NCBI GenBank assembly: GCA_025055355.1 | Contig: JANWYM010000221.1 | Location: forward strand, 1 to 6,911 | Reading direction: 5' to 3' | DNA: 6,911 bases | DNA from: Abditibacteriales bacterium | GTDB taxonomy: Bacteria > Armatimonadota > Abditibacteriia > Abditibacteriales > JANWYM01 | Part shown: positions 1-5,889 of the stretch, in pieces | Layout: each line of letters starts with the position of its first letter | Numbering within the stretch: position 1 is the first letter of the stretch | Translations under genes and position numbers: made by a program | The notes under the pieces: generated by a model | The model's database searches: none | Told to the model about the DNA's origin: nothing | The model's input: the letters and a program-made list of their open reading frames with translations, nothing else

Positions 1-971
1 TCAAGCGCGTCCAGCCGCCGGAGCCATCTTATCAACAAAAACTCGCCGACCGCTACGCACACAAAGGACCGACGTGGCGCAGCGACATCTGGCGGCGGCT
101 GAACGGAGAGTTTGCCGATACCGCGCAGGATGACTACTTCTTCGGAGAAGTCAACGGCAACATTGTCGGCGGGTTGTGGACGACGACGCCCCGCGATACT
201 CGTGACGTAGCAACGTTGGGGCATGTCTTCACCGACACAGCGCATCGGCAAAAAGGCGTCTGCGATTTTCTGATGCAGGCGATGACGCAGGCTTTCCGCG
301 ACGAAGGCGGACAGGCGATGTATCTCGCCACTGGTAACCCCGTCGCCCGCCGCATCTACGAGAAATACGGTTTCCGCCTTTACAACCCGCCGCGGTCTGA
401 ATGCGACGGCGTCTTTCAGTGGGTGGTATCGAATGAGCCACACTTTGAAGAACGCTACTTCGCACCTGCTGCGCCGCTACGCGTGCGCGAGGTCGTCTGG
501 GGCGACCTGCCGCGCTTCGAGGCGCTTTACAACTGCCCTCACCCGTGGCTGCTCAAAGATGAGGGGTTGAACGTGTATCGCGACGTGGGCTACGAGTCGC
601 AGTTTCTATCAGTCATGCGCGCTGTTGAAGAACAACGGAGCGCCTGCCTCGTGTTGGAAAACGCCCGCCGTGTGGTCGTCGGTGTAGCGCGGCTGACGAA
701 ATCCGACGGGCGGTGGAGCGCGCACGTCGCCACCCTCGAACTATTCGTTCATCCCTTCTATTTCGCCGACGCCGCTCCACTCCTTCAGGAGGTTCTTGAC
801 CGCTGCGACGCACTGCGCGTCGAGGTCGTTCACGCCTACGCCGCCAACAGTGATGACGTGAAAAGCGACCTGCTCCTGAGGGCAGGTTTTCATCCCGCCG
901 CCCACCTGCTGCGGCAGTTCAAGGTCGGCGACGAGATGCACGACCTGCTGATTTTCTCGCGGCGGCGGTGA
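1..971 (+). CDS. Tandem GNAT-like N-acetyltransferase, 5' end outside window
   Basis: The frame is open from the window edge (first full codon at 3) to a TGA at 969-971, giving 322 visible residues. The first in-frame start-like codon, a TTG at 174, falls inside a conserved beta-strand region, so the true start lies upstream of the window. The first domain (visible residues about 1-145) has the GNAT layout. A 'GEVNGNIVGGLW' strand pair is followed by motif A at about 75-91, with the acetyl-CoA pyrophosphate-loop segment HRQKGVC (81-87), and by motif B 'GNPVARRIYEKYGFR' (111-125). The loop has R-x-x-G but Cys where Gly/Ala is usual. A second, more diverged GNAT-like half (about 158-315) has the expected strands and a closing 'LLLRAGF', but no recognisable R/Q-x-x-G-x-G/A loop. 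GNAT enzymes move acetyl from acetyl-CoA to an amine; the substrate here cannot be told. The gene ends 50 bases from the convergent ATPase gene. Confidence 0.85.
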   Translation, partial: KRVQPPEPSYQQKLADRYAHKGPTWRSDIWRRLNGEFADTAQDDYFFGEVNGNIVGGLWTTTPRDTRDVATLGHVFTDTAHRQKGVCDFLMQAMTQAFRDEGGQAMYLATGNPVARRIYEKYGFRLYNPPRSECDGVFQWVVSNEPHFEERYFAPAAPLRVREVVWGDLPRFEALYNCPHPWLLKDEGLNVYRDVGYESQFLSVMRAVEEQRSACLVLENARRVVVGVARLTKSDGRWSAHVATLELFVHPFYFADAAPLLQEVLDRCDALRVEVVHAYAANSDDVKSDLLLRAGFHPAAHLLRQFKVGDEMHDLLIFSRRR

Positions 972-1021
972 GGAAGTCCCCGGCTCCGCGACAGCACCAC
1001 GACGCCGCTGCGCCGCACCTG

Positions 1022-2758
1022 TCAATGTCTCTCTTGCTGCATTCGCACCGTGCGCAAGCGGTTGATGGCGGCGGCGATTTCGTAGCGGCGCGGGCGCGCG
1101 AAGTTCCCCGGATGCTCCTCCCCTCGGTGGAACGGGTCCAGCACATCCAAACCGCGCTCGTCAAACAGCCTCTCCAAGGCGTCCACTACGTCGCGCAGCC
1201 GCGCCTTGCCGTCCATGAAGTCTTCGACGGCGCGGTGAATGGCGTAGCCGATCGCCCGCGTCTGGGAGAAGTCCACGAGTTGCTCCACGCAGCGCAAGTC
1301 AATTGGGTCGCTGCCGAACAGAATCAAATCCACGGCTTTGGCGTCAATCTTCACCTCGCGCCGCCCGCGGGAGGGGTCGAAGGAGGAAGGCAAAGGGGCG
1401 CGGTGGGCAATCGCTTGCAGCGGCTGCGGCGTCTCGACTTTGCGCTGTGTGACGAGCGATTGCGCGATGCGCTTCGCGTCAGCGGTCACATCCAGCGGCA
1501 GATAGTCGCGCATCATAATCACCGTGTCCGCCACGTCAAAGTAATCGCCACTGCCGCCCATGACGAGAACGGTGGAAACGCCCAAGCGTTCGTAAAGTTC
1601 GCGCACGCGGTCCACGAATGGCGTGATGGGTTCGTGGGCTTTCGCCACCAAGGCTTGCATCCGCGCATCCCGAATCATGAAGTTGGTCGCGGAGGTGTCC
1701 TCGTCCAGCAGGAGAACTTTCGCGCCGACTTCGAGCGCCTCCACGATGTTCGCCGCCTGCGACGTGCTACCCGAGGCATCGTCCGTCGAAAACGCCGTCG
1801 TGCTGCGCCCGTAGGGCAAATCCGCAATGAACGGGCTGATGTCCACCTTCTCCACCCGCCGCCCATCCTCGGCACGAATCTTCACCGCGTCGCGCGATGT
1901 CACCACATACTCGCGCCCGTCGCCGGGGATGTGCGGATACACCCCGCGCTCCAACGCTTTGAGCAAAGTAGACTTGCCATGGTAGCCGCCGCCAACGATG
2001 AGCGTCACACCTTTGGGAACGCCCATGCCTGCAATGAGGGATGGAGAATTGGGGAGTTCGATGGTGGTGCGCAGCGTGTCGGGAGATTTGAAGAGCACGG
2101 CTTGGGCGGCGGGCATGGGCTGGTCGGTGGCGCCGCTGGCGCGCGGCAAAATCGAACCGTCGGCGACGAAGGCGATGAGATGGAGTTCGTCCAGACGGGC
2201 GCGGATATGCTCCTGATTCTCGACGCACTCCACAAACCGCTGCGCCTCTCGCTGCGGCAGGTTCCTCCAGAGCAGGGCGCGGTCAACGATTTGCGGCAAC
2301 TCACGGCAGAGCATCTCTTCGGCTTGCCGCCCCAGCACCGTGCGCCCAGCGGCGGGCAAGCCCACTTGCAGCCGCGCTTCGACCCACTCATTCCTCACCA
2401 CAATCGCGGTGCGCTCGAGAACTTCCTGTCCGCCTTCGTCAATGAACATCAATCCGCTTTTGCCCGTGCCGCGATGCCCGCGTGTGACGTGCCGCATCGC
2501 CCCCGCTACTTGCCGTGCCAAAAAGTCTTGGAGCGCGACGCGCCGCACGCGGTTAGCAAACAGCGACGAGGGCAGTTGCGCCATACTTTGCGGCACGCGC
2601 ACCCGCACCAGCGACGGCGACGCGAACGGGTCGCCCTGCGCGTGGTCAACGTAAAGCGTGAACGCACCGAAGTCGTAGGAACCCTCGATGTCCTTGTAAG
2701 CCTTGTAGCCCCGCCCGTCAATGCGCGCGAGGATACGGCGTAGGTCGTCCTTCGTCAT
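1022..2758 (-). CDS. Predicted ATPase of the ABC class (PF09818/COG3044 type)
   Basis: This 578-residue protein looks complete. An N-terminal domain with the family-typical DPFASPSLVRVRVP (43-56) is followed by a central ABC-type nucleotide-binding domain. Walker A is GGGYHGKST (256-264, Lys262). A signature-like segment DASGSTSQAAN lies at 327-337, and Walker B with the diagnostic LLLDEDTSATNFMIRD is at 349-364 (Asp352, Glu353). A MGGSGDYFDVAD block (400-411) follows. The C-terminal helical domain ends in YEIAAAINRLR (559-569). These blocks identify the 'ATPase of the ABC class' family, which includes the trypanosome RNA-editing factor MRB1590; the bacterial role is not established. No transmembrane segment is evident, so it is probably soluble and not a transporter. 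The start is chosen because family-like sequence begins at once; no good Shine-Dalgarno precedes it, and a palindromic repeat occupies the upstream gap. It probably sits downstream of the FAH gene in one transcript. The opposite strand carries a 591-codon shadow frame. Confidence 0.93.
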   Translation of the reverse strand: MTKDDLRRILARIDGRGYKAYKDIEGSYDFGAFTLYVDHAQGDPFASPSLVRVRVPQSMAQLPSSLFANRVRRVALQDFLARQVAGAMRHVTRGHRGTGKSGLMFIDEGGQEVLERTAIVVRNEWVEARLQVGLPAAGRTVLGRQAEEMLCRELPQIVDRALLWRNLPQREAQRFVECVENQEHIRARLDELHLIAFVADGSILPRASGATDQPMPAAQAVLFKSPDTLRTTIELPNSPSLIAGMGVPKGVTLIVGGGYHGKSTLLKALERGVYPHIPGDGREYVVTSRDAVKIRAEDGRRVEKVDISPFIADLPYGRSTTAFSTDDASGSTSQAANIVEALEVGAKVLLLDEDTSATNFMIRDARMQALVAKAHEPITPFVDRVRELYERLGVSTVLVMGGSGDYFDVADTVIMMRDYLPLDVTADAKRIAQSLVTQRKVETPQPLQAIAHRAPLPSSFDPSRGRREVKIDAKAVDLILFGSDPIDLRCVEQLVDFSQTRAIGYAIHRAVEDFMDGKARLRDVVDALERLFDERGLDVLDPFHRGEEHPGNFARPRRYEIAAAINRLRTVRMQQERH

Positions 2759-2764
2759 GGCAGA

Positions 2765-2847
2765 TACTGTTCACGGATGGCAGGCACGGATGATCCTGAA
2801 CCCGCCGCTTGGATAATCCGTGTCATCCGCGCCATCCGTGAACAGTA
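2765..2847. repeat. Long imperfect palindrome of 'atccg(tg)' units between two genes
   Basis: A perfect 17-bp inverted repeat, TACTGTTCACGGATGGC at 2765-2781 and its exact complement at 2831-2847, brackets a second, inner inverted repeat (2785-2796 with 2811-2822, 11 of 12 paired). The two are offset by unequal bulges of 3 and 8 bases around a 14-base loop. The right arm contains three 'atccg' units at a 9-base period (2816, 2825, 2834). The left arm has the complementary 'cacggat' at 2772 and 2785. It fills nearly the whole 96-base gap between the FAH stop and the ATPase start. No T-run follows it on the minus strand, so it does not look like a classical intrinsic terminator. It resembles dispersed REP/MITE-like palindromes. 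As RNA it could stabilise the FAH message or reduce translation of the downstream gene. Confidence 0.85.
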
Positions 2848-2854
2848 ATTTGCG

Positions 2855-3769
2855 TTACTTCTCCGCCTTCACCGGGTTGCGCAGCACGCCGACGTTTTCA
2901 ATCTCGATTTCTACCACGTCGCCGGGTTGGAGTTTGATGCCCTTCCCGTGTCCGACGCCCGCGGGTGTGCCTGTCGCCATCACGTCGCCAGGCTCGAGGG
3001 TGAAAAGGTGCGAGGCGTAGTGAATCAAGTCCGCCACGTCGAAAATCATCTGCCCCGTGTTGCCGCTCTGCTCGACCTTGCCGTTGACCTTCGTGGTCAG
3101 GTTGAGGTTCTGCACGTCCTTGATTTCATCGCGCGTCACAAGCCACGGACCCATCGGCGCGAAAGAGTCCATCCACTTGCCGTTGAGCCAGTCGAAGAAC
3201 TTGTCCCACTCCGCCGACTCCTTGCGCTCGCGGATTTTCAGTTCCCGTTCAGAAACGTCGTGGAACACGGTATAACCCGCGACGTGCTGCAGGGCGCGTT
3301 CGCGCGGGATGTATTTCCCCCGCTTGCCGATGATGACGCCCAACTCCCCCTCCCAATCAATGAACTGCGCGACTCTGGAAATGATGATAGGCGCGCCCGG
3401 ACCGATGACGCTGCTGGCGGGCTTGATGAAGATGCGCGGCGTGACCGTGTCTTTCTCCTGCACCTCGCCTCCACCCTCGCGGATATGCTCGGCGTAGTTA
3501 CCCGCCAGCGCCAGAATTTTGCGCGGGCGGGGCAGTGGGGCGAGCAACTTGACTTTGTTCAGCGGAGCGACGATGGCGCGTTGTGCCTTCGGGTCGGCTA
3601 ACACTTTCTTCACCGCGCCCAACGCGCCCGCATCCAGCAACTCCAACATCGTCGTCGGGAAACCCCGCACGCCCGCCGCCTTCGCCGCTTTGGGCAAGTC
3701 CACGACGTTCCCATCCACGACGGCGCCAATGCTCGTGCTTCCGTTGACTGCGTAGGTGACTAATTTCAT
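2855..3769 (-). CDS. Fumarylacetoacetate hydrolase (FAH) family protein
   Basis: This 304-residue protein has an N-terminal cap domain (1-75) and the FAH catalytic fold. Visible landmarks are GNYAEHIRE (90-98, with the HxxE pair His95/Glu98 that acts as catalytic dyad in FAHD1-type enzymes), FIKP (114-117), DWEGELGVIIG (138-148, metal ligands Glu140 and Glu142), HDVSERE (170-176, metal ligand Asp171), Lys198, SFAPMGPWL (202-210) and GTPAGVG (267-273). The family uses Mg2+ or Mn2+ to cleave or decarboxylate acyl-pyruvate-like substrates, or to isomerise or hydrate catechol-pathway intermediates. The substrate here cannot be assigned. A charged segment (about 177-197) makes the Asp171-to-Lys198 distance several residues longer than in short members, probably a subfamily trait. 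The start is secured by an AAGGAGG at 3775-3781, five bases before ATG. It has its own promoter and is probably a soluble cytoplasmic enzyme. Confidence 0.94.
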   Translation of the reverse strand: MKLVTYAVNGSTSIGAVVDGNVVDLPKAAKAAGVRGFPTTMLELLDAGALGAVKKVLADPKAQRAIVAPLNKVKLLAPLPRPRKILALAGNYAEHIREGGGEVQEKDTVTPRIFIKPASSVIGPGAPIIISRVAQFIDWEGELGVIIGKRGKYIPRERALQHVAGYTVFHDVSERELKIRERKESAEWDKFFDWLNGKWMDSFAPMGPWLVTRDEIKDVQNLNLTTKVNGKVEQSGNTGQMIFDVADLIHYASHLFTLEPGDVMATGTPAGVGHGKGIKLQPGDVVEIEIENVGVLRNPVKAEK

Positions 3770-3774
3770 GGGTG

Positions 3775-3781
3775 CCTCCTT
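3775..3781 (-). promoter_or_regulatory. Strong Shine-Dalgarno of the FAH gene
   Basis: The minus strand reads AAGGAGG, a seven-base match to the anti-Shine-Dalgarno, with five bases between it and the ATG at 3769. It decides the FAH start and is much stronger than anything in front of the neighbouring ABC-class ATPase gene. Confidence 0.85.
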
Positions 3782-3802
3782 TTCGCTTCAGAACTGCCAG
3801 TG

Positions 3803-3831
3803 ATTTTAGACTGTTGTGGGATTGCTGTCAA
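3803..3831 (-). promoter_or_regulatory. Near-consensus sigma70-type promoter for the FAH gene
   Basis: On the minus strand a perfect -35 box TTGACA (3831-3826) is separated by exactly 17 bases from a -10 box TAAAAT (3808-3803). Transcription would begin near 3796 and give a leader of roughly 27 bases containing the Shine-Dalgarno. It lies between the intrinsic terminator of the upstream operon (3872-3901) and the FAH start, the expected place for an independent promoter. It probably also serves the ABC-class ATPase gene further down. No clear operator palindrome was seen around it. Confidence 0.8.
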
Positions 3832-3871
3832 GCGGCGAGCCATCATTCCCTCGGGACGCAGCGCGTCACAC

Positions 3872-3901
3872 AAAAAGAAAAGCCCGCCCGTCGGCAGGCT
3901 T
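3872..3901 (-). terminator. Intrinsic (rho-independent) terminator
   Basis: Read on the minus strand, the nine-base arm AAGCCTGCC (3901-3893) pairs with GGCGGGCTT (3888-3880), with one G-U pair, across a four-base loop. The stem runs straight into TTTCTTTTT (3880-3872). This is a textbook GC-rich stem plus U-tract. It lies 30 bases after the TAA of the open frame ending at 3931 and 174 bases after the stop of the secreted TPR gene. It therefore closes the right-hand operon and insulates the FAH promoter. Confidence 0.88.
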
Positions 3902-3930
3902 CCCTGACCGCCGCTGGACAGCGCCAGCGG

Positions 3931-4074
3931 TTACTGCCAATCCACCACCAGCAGCGACACAGGCAAGTGTTTCTGGAACTTTTGCAACTCCTCCTTCTGC
4001 GGCGGGCGCACCCTGCCGCCCAGACTCTCCAGCAAGCCCCCTGTGAGCCTCTGAGAGGCTGAGAGTGGGATGGC
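3931..4074 (-). other. In-frame coding-like tail after the TPR gene's UGA stop (small ORF or remnant)
   Basis: Directly after the TGA at 4077-4075, the same frame stays open for 47 codons and ends at TAA 3933-3931, 30 bases before the terminator. Its last 34 codons look coding-like in codon choice and residue mix, including RPPQKEELQKFQKH and then SLLVVDWQ. The piece contains LLESLGGRV, which loosely recalls the helix-turn of copper-amine-oxidase-N repeats. It has no ATG. A TTG (codon for the first Leu of LLESLGG) or a GTG could start a 34- or 26-residue peptide, but neither has a convincing Shine-Dalgarno. Alternatives are the 3' end of an ancestral longer gene cut by a nonsense mutation, UGA readthrough, or simple chance in GC-rich DNA. 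Apart from this and a short palindrome, 3902-4074 shows nothing else. Confidence 0.4.
4046..4060. repeat. Short perfect palindrome downstream of the secreted TPR gene
   Basis: AGCCTCT (4046-4052) and AGAGGCT (4054-4060) are exact complements around one central base, so as RNA they form a six-base stem with a three-base loop. It starts 15 bases after the TPR gene's stop codon. No U-run follows, so it is not a complete terminator. It might be a 3'-end stabiliser or chance. Confidence 0.45.
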
Positions 4075-4704
4075 TCACTTCTTCGTCGAAGGCGATGTGA
4101 GCGTGGGCGCGGTGGAACTCCCTCTGGCAGATAAACTCTGCGGCGCCACGTAAATTTTCCCCTCGCGCACCTCCCACCACTGGATGCCCACCTGCTTCGC
4201 CAGCCAGTAGAAGGGCACCCATATCTTCCCGTTCTCCTCAGGCGGGGGTAATATCTTCTTGTATTGCTCAATTGCCTTTTCATACTGTCCAAGCTCCTCG
4301 TAGCATTGTCCCACTAAAACCGCCACACTCTTGCTTACCACCGCCATGCTGATGGGGACCCCCAGTCCTCCTTTGCCCCCTTCCACCGTAGCCTGAAGGA
4401 CGGCTCCCTTATTGTATGGGTCTGGCAGCGAACCTTTCGCAAAACGCAATACCCACGAGGGATACCAGCACGCCATTACATCGCCGTGCTGTTGATACAC
4501 ATGAAGTGCGACTGAGAGAGCCTGCTGATGCTGACCCTGTCTAAAGTATGCATAAGCCCGCTTCACTTGCTCCTCTACCTCTTTGGGGGGTGGTTTCAGG
4601 TGGGGCACAGGCTTAAGGGATGGTCGGGATGGAGGTTGTGCTATCCCCTGCCATCCTATCACTGATGCTATTGCTACGACCAGAATTACTTTACTCCACT
4701 TCAT
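4075..4704 (-). CDS. Secreted or periplasmic TPR-repeat protein
   Basis: This 209-residue protein begins with a signal peptide: MKWSK, then a hydrophobic core (about 6-20) and a likely signal peptidase I site after GIAQ (23). It is therefore expected to be exported. A proline-rich linker (24-40) leads to a TPR-like helical hairpin (about 44-73, 'AYAYFRQGQHQQALSVALHVY'-type). A clearer TPR lies at about 123-152 (CYEELGQYEKAIEQYKKIL). After PPPEENG, residues 161-187 (VPFYWLAKQVGIQWWEVREGKIYV) resemble the 'VPlr-la-alG-v-w--g-kv-i' pattern of copper-amine-oxidase N-terminal-like repeats, a weak match judged by eye. The tail is Ser/Thr-rich. An AAGGCGG nine bases upstream supports the start. It is the last clear gene of the right-hand operon and is visibly AT-richer than its neighbours. 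TPRs bind protein partners; no specific role can be assigned. Confidence 0.85.
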   Translation of the reverse strand: MKWSKVILVVAIASVIGWQGIAQPPSRPSLKPVPHLKPPPKEVEEQVKRAYAYFRQGQHQQALSVALHVYQQHGDVMACWYPSWVLRFAKGSLPDPYNKGAVLQATVEGGKGGLGVPISMAVVSKSVAVLVGQCYEELGQYEKAIEQYKKILPPPEENGKIWVPFYWLAKQVGIQWWEVREGKIYVAPQSLSARGSSTAPTLTSPSTKK

Positions 4705-4713
4705 GATGCGTCG

Positions 4714-4720
4714 CCGCCTT
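4714..4720 (-). promoter_or_regulatory. Shine-Dalgarno of the secreted TPR gene, overlapping the preceding stop
   Basis: AAGGCGG on the minus strand lies nine bases before the ATG at 4704. Its first A is the last base of the TAA (4722-4720) that ends the preceding -1-frame segment. Ribosomes finishing that segment would stop on this ribosome-binding site, suggesting that the secreted TPR gene is translationally coupled to the reading of 4720-4860. Confidence 0.6.
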
Positions 4721-4860
4721 TAGGGATTGACTTTCCAGCGCCTCTGGCAGTTTGGGTCCGGTCCACAGAATTCTATCGGCCAGTTGGGACGTGGATCGGG
4801 TCGCCCTGGTTGCGTCTGCCACATGAAGCAATCCCGTGTAGAAGGATCCCCATATCCCAT
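4720..4860 (-). CDS. Small Cys/Pro/Trp-rich ORF, or -1-frame extension of the TPR gene
   Basis: An ATG at 4860-4858 overlaps the TPR gene's TGA by one base (TGATG), the classic arrangement for translational coupling. It opens 46 codons to TAA at 4722-4720. The product is rich in Pro, Asp, Arg and Trp (four Trp) with three Cys (11, 32, 38), and contains MGYGDPSTRDC and FCGPDPNCQRRW. It has no hydrophobic segment and no family I recognise. Codon choice looks genuine. The same frame is also open upstream to 4986 without an ATG, GTG or TTG except a GTG at 4863. It reads coding-like there too (FLSDEEAKKEVM) while overlapping the TPR gene's end. It may thus be the true C-terminus of the TPR protein, reached by a -1 shift near 4885-4893, rather than a separate peptide. 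Only purine-rich sequence, no clear Shine-Dalgarno, precedes the ATG. Confidence 0.55.
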   Translation of the reverse strand: MGYGDPSTRDCFMWQTQPGRPDPRPNWPIEFCGPDPNCQRRWKVNP

Positions 4861-5840
4861 CACTTCTTTCTTTGCCTCTTCATCGGAAAGAAAGCATACT
4901 TCGTTGCTCCATAGACGCCTTTGAGCAAATCCGGGCGGTGTTCGAGGGCTTCTGACTCGACGAGTCGAAGGGTTGGGCGGACAGGTTCAGGTTCAAAACG
5001 GCGAATAAAATCCATCGCTTCTTCAGGGCTGTCCGCTGCGACCCAGTAGGTTGTATAGAACCCTAACGGCGGCTCGGCTCCTTCGACGGGTTCATGCCAT
5101 TCGCCTTCGACCAGTAGGCGATACCATTGGGTGCGGGGCGACGTCTGTTGTTCGATCTCACGGATCACAAGCATGGCTGTCTGTTGATTTTTGTCAAGTC
5201 GAATGGCTTGCCACGCATCCGTGAGGGCTTGAACTCGGTCTGCCGCTCCTCGCCAGCAAGCGTCCGCTCGTTCGGCATACAACGACGCCAGCGCGGCGTC
5301 ATCTGTCTCTTCGCTCTGGGCGCGCTCGAGGGCTTCGCGCGCCAGCGCGAGCGCCTCTGTATAACGTTCCATCGCGTTTAATAGTCTCAACCGAAGTCCC
5401 GCAACTCTCCCGTATCCAGGTCCGTCTTCCTCGTCAGCAACATAGTCCAGTTGCCTCCATGCCCGTTCATAGTCTCCCTGACGATAGTAAACCAGTGCGA
5501 GGTTGTAATGCGCAGTGGACTGGGCAGCCTCGGGACAGGTCAGCGCATGCCGAAAGGCGTGCAAGGCTTGCTCGTAACGCTCCGTATCGGAATAGAATTG
5601 TCCCAAATAAGACCAGAGGATCCAAACCTCCGGCGCAACCTGCACCCCCTCTTCAAGCGTTTTGATCGCCTCCTCCTGATGCCCCATCTCCCACTGAGCG
5701 CGCGCTGCAATTTCAAAGCCTGAGGTATGATGCCGCTTGAGCAGTTGGCGCCCGATTTTTAATGCCCGCTCATAGTCTCCCATCTCCAAGCGCTGGTAGC
5801 CTTCATCCATCAAAGACTCAACAGATTGACGCCATAACAT
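4860..5840 (-). CDS. Cytoplasmic TPR-repeat protein with an uncharacterised C-terminal domain
   Basis: The protein is 326 residues from the ATG at 5840. That start is chosen because GGAGGG lies eight bases upstream and because the longer open frame back to 6005 would overlap the preceding gene with non-TPR, Arg/Cys-rich sequence. Tandem TPRs fill residues about 8-219: GYQRLEMGDYERALKIG (14-30), QWEMGHQEEAIKTLEEG (49-65), LGQFYSDTERYEQALHAF (79-96), NLALVYYRQGDYERAWRQL (113-131), LNAMERYTEALALAREAL (154-171) and a degenerate sixth. Residues about 238-318 form a different alpha/beta domain (WYRLLVEGEW, then YWVAADSPEEAMDFIRRFEP) that I do not recognise. There is no signal peptide, so it is probably a cytoplasmic scaffold. 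The last eight residues (PMKRQRKK) are oddly basic, and the -1 frame looks more coding-like from 4887 on, so the C-terminus may be altered by a frameshift. It follows the McrB-like gene by 49 bases. Confidence 0.88.
   Translation of the reverse strand: MLWRQSVESLMDEGYQRLEMGDYERALKIGRQLLKRHHTSGFEIAARAQWEMGHQEEAIKTLEEGVQVAPEVWILWSYLGQFYSDTERYEQALHAFRHALTCPEAAQSTAHYNLALVYYRQGDYERAWRQLDYVADEEDGPGYGRVAGLRLRLLNAMERYTEALALAREALERAQSEETDDAALASLYAERADACWRGAADRVQALTDAWQAIRLDKNQQTAMLVIREIEQQTSPRTQWYRLLVEGEWHEPVEGAEPPLGFYTTYWVAADSPEEAMDFIRRFEPEPVRPTLRLVESEALEHRPDLLKGVYGATKYAFFPMKRQRKK
4885..4893 (-). other. Possible -1 frameshift site at the end of the TPR gene
   Basis: On the minus strand the sequence TTTCTTTCC spans the codons where the TPR gene reads ...A-F-F-P-M-K. 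Re-reading one T after the second Phe codon would continue as S-D-E-E-A-K-K-E-V-M and on through the 4720-4860 segment, giving a protein of about 373 residues. A doubled CTTT motif is a plausible place for polymerase slippage or a sequencing indel. It is not a standard X-XXY-YYZ slippery heptamer, so a mutation or assembly error is at least as likely as programmed frameshifting. Confidence 0.35.
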
Positions 5841-5848
5841 GATTGGGA

Positions 5849-5854
5849 CCCTCC
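5849..5854 (-). promoter_or_regulatory. Shine-Dalgarno that sets the TPR gene start
   Basis: GGAGGG on the minus strand stands eight bases before the ATG at 5840. A second purine block (GGAGG) lies about ten bases further upstream. This rules in favour of the 326-residue reading over the longer frame that runs back into the McrB-like gene. No promoter boxes were recognised in the 49-base gap, which fits co-transcription with the gene upstream. Confidence 0.75.
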
Positions 5855-5889
5855 TGCCTCCTACTTGATCGTTGGTAACGACGACAACC

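Noticed and set aside
972..1021. Possible bidirectional terminator between the convergent GNAT and ATPase genes
   Set aside because: No GC-rich stem followed by a T-run was found on either strand.
2036..2062. Apparent 7-base periodicity (attctcc, atccctc) in the ABC-class ATPase gene
   Set aside because: The unit match is poor, and the encoded segment before GMGVPKG appears no longer than I expect for the family, so there is no sign of an insertion.
968..2743. A 591-codon open frame on the plus strand, antisense to the ABC-class ATPase
   Set aside because: Its translation is His/Arg/Ala-rich with no domain, while the minus strand has Walker A, Walker B and full family architecture. It is a codon-bias shadow.
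2927..3601. A 224-codon open frame antisense to the FAH gene
   Set aside because: Low-information Arg/Asp-rich translation lying opposite a clear enzyme with promoter and Shine-Dalgarno; a shadow frame.
4040..4077. UGA followed by a hairpin, considered as a selenocysteine (SECIS) recoding site
   Set aside because: The six-base stem with a three-base loop lacks the usual bacterial SECIS apical-loop features, and the UGA lies in a Ser/Thr/Lys tail with no redox context.
4727..4924. A 65-codon plus-strand open frame between the two TPR genes
   Set aside because: It lies opposite the coding-like minus-strand segment 4720-4860, lacks a convincing ribosome-binding site, and its product shows no family features.
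4954..4966. Palindrome GACTCG-A-CGAGTC
   Set aside because: It lies within the TPR coding sequence, is short, and has no second copy or regulatory context.
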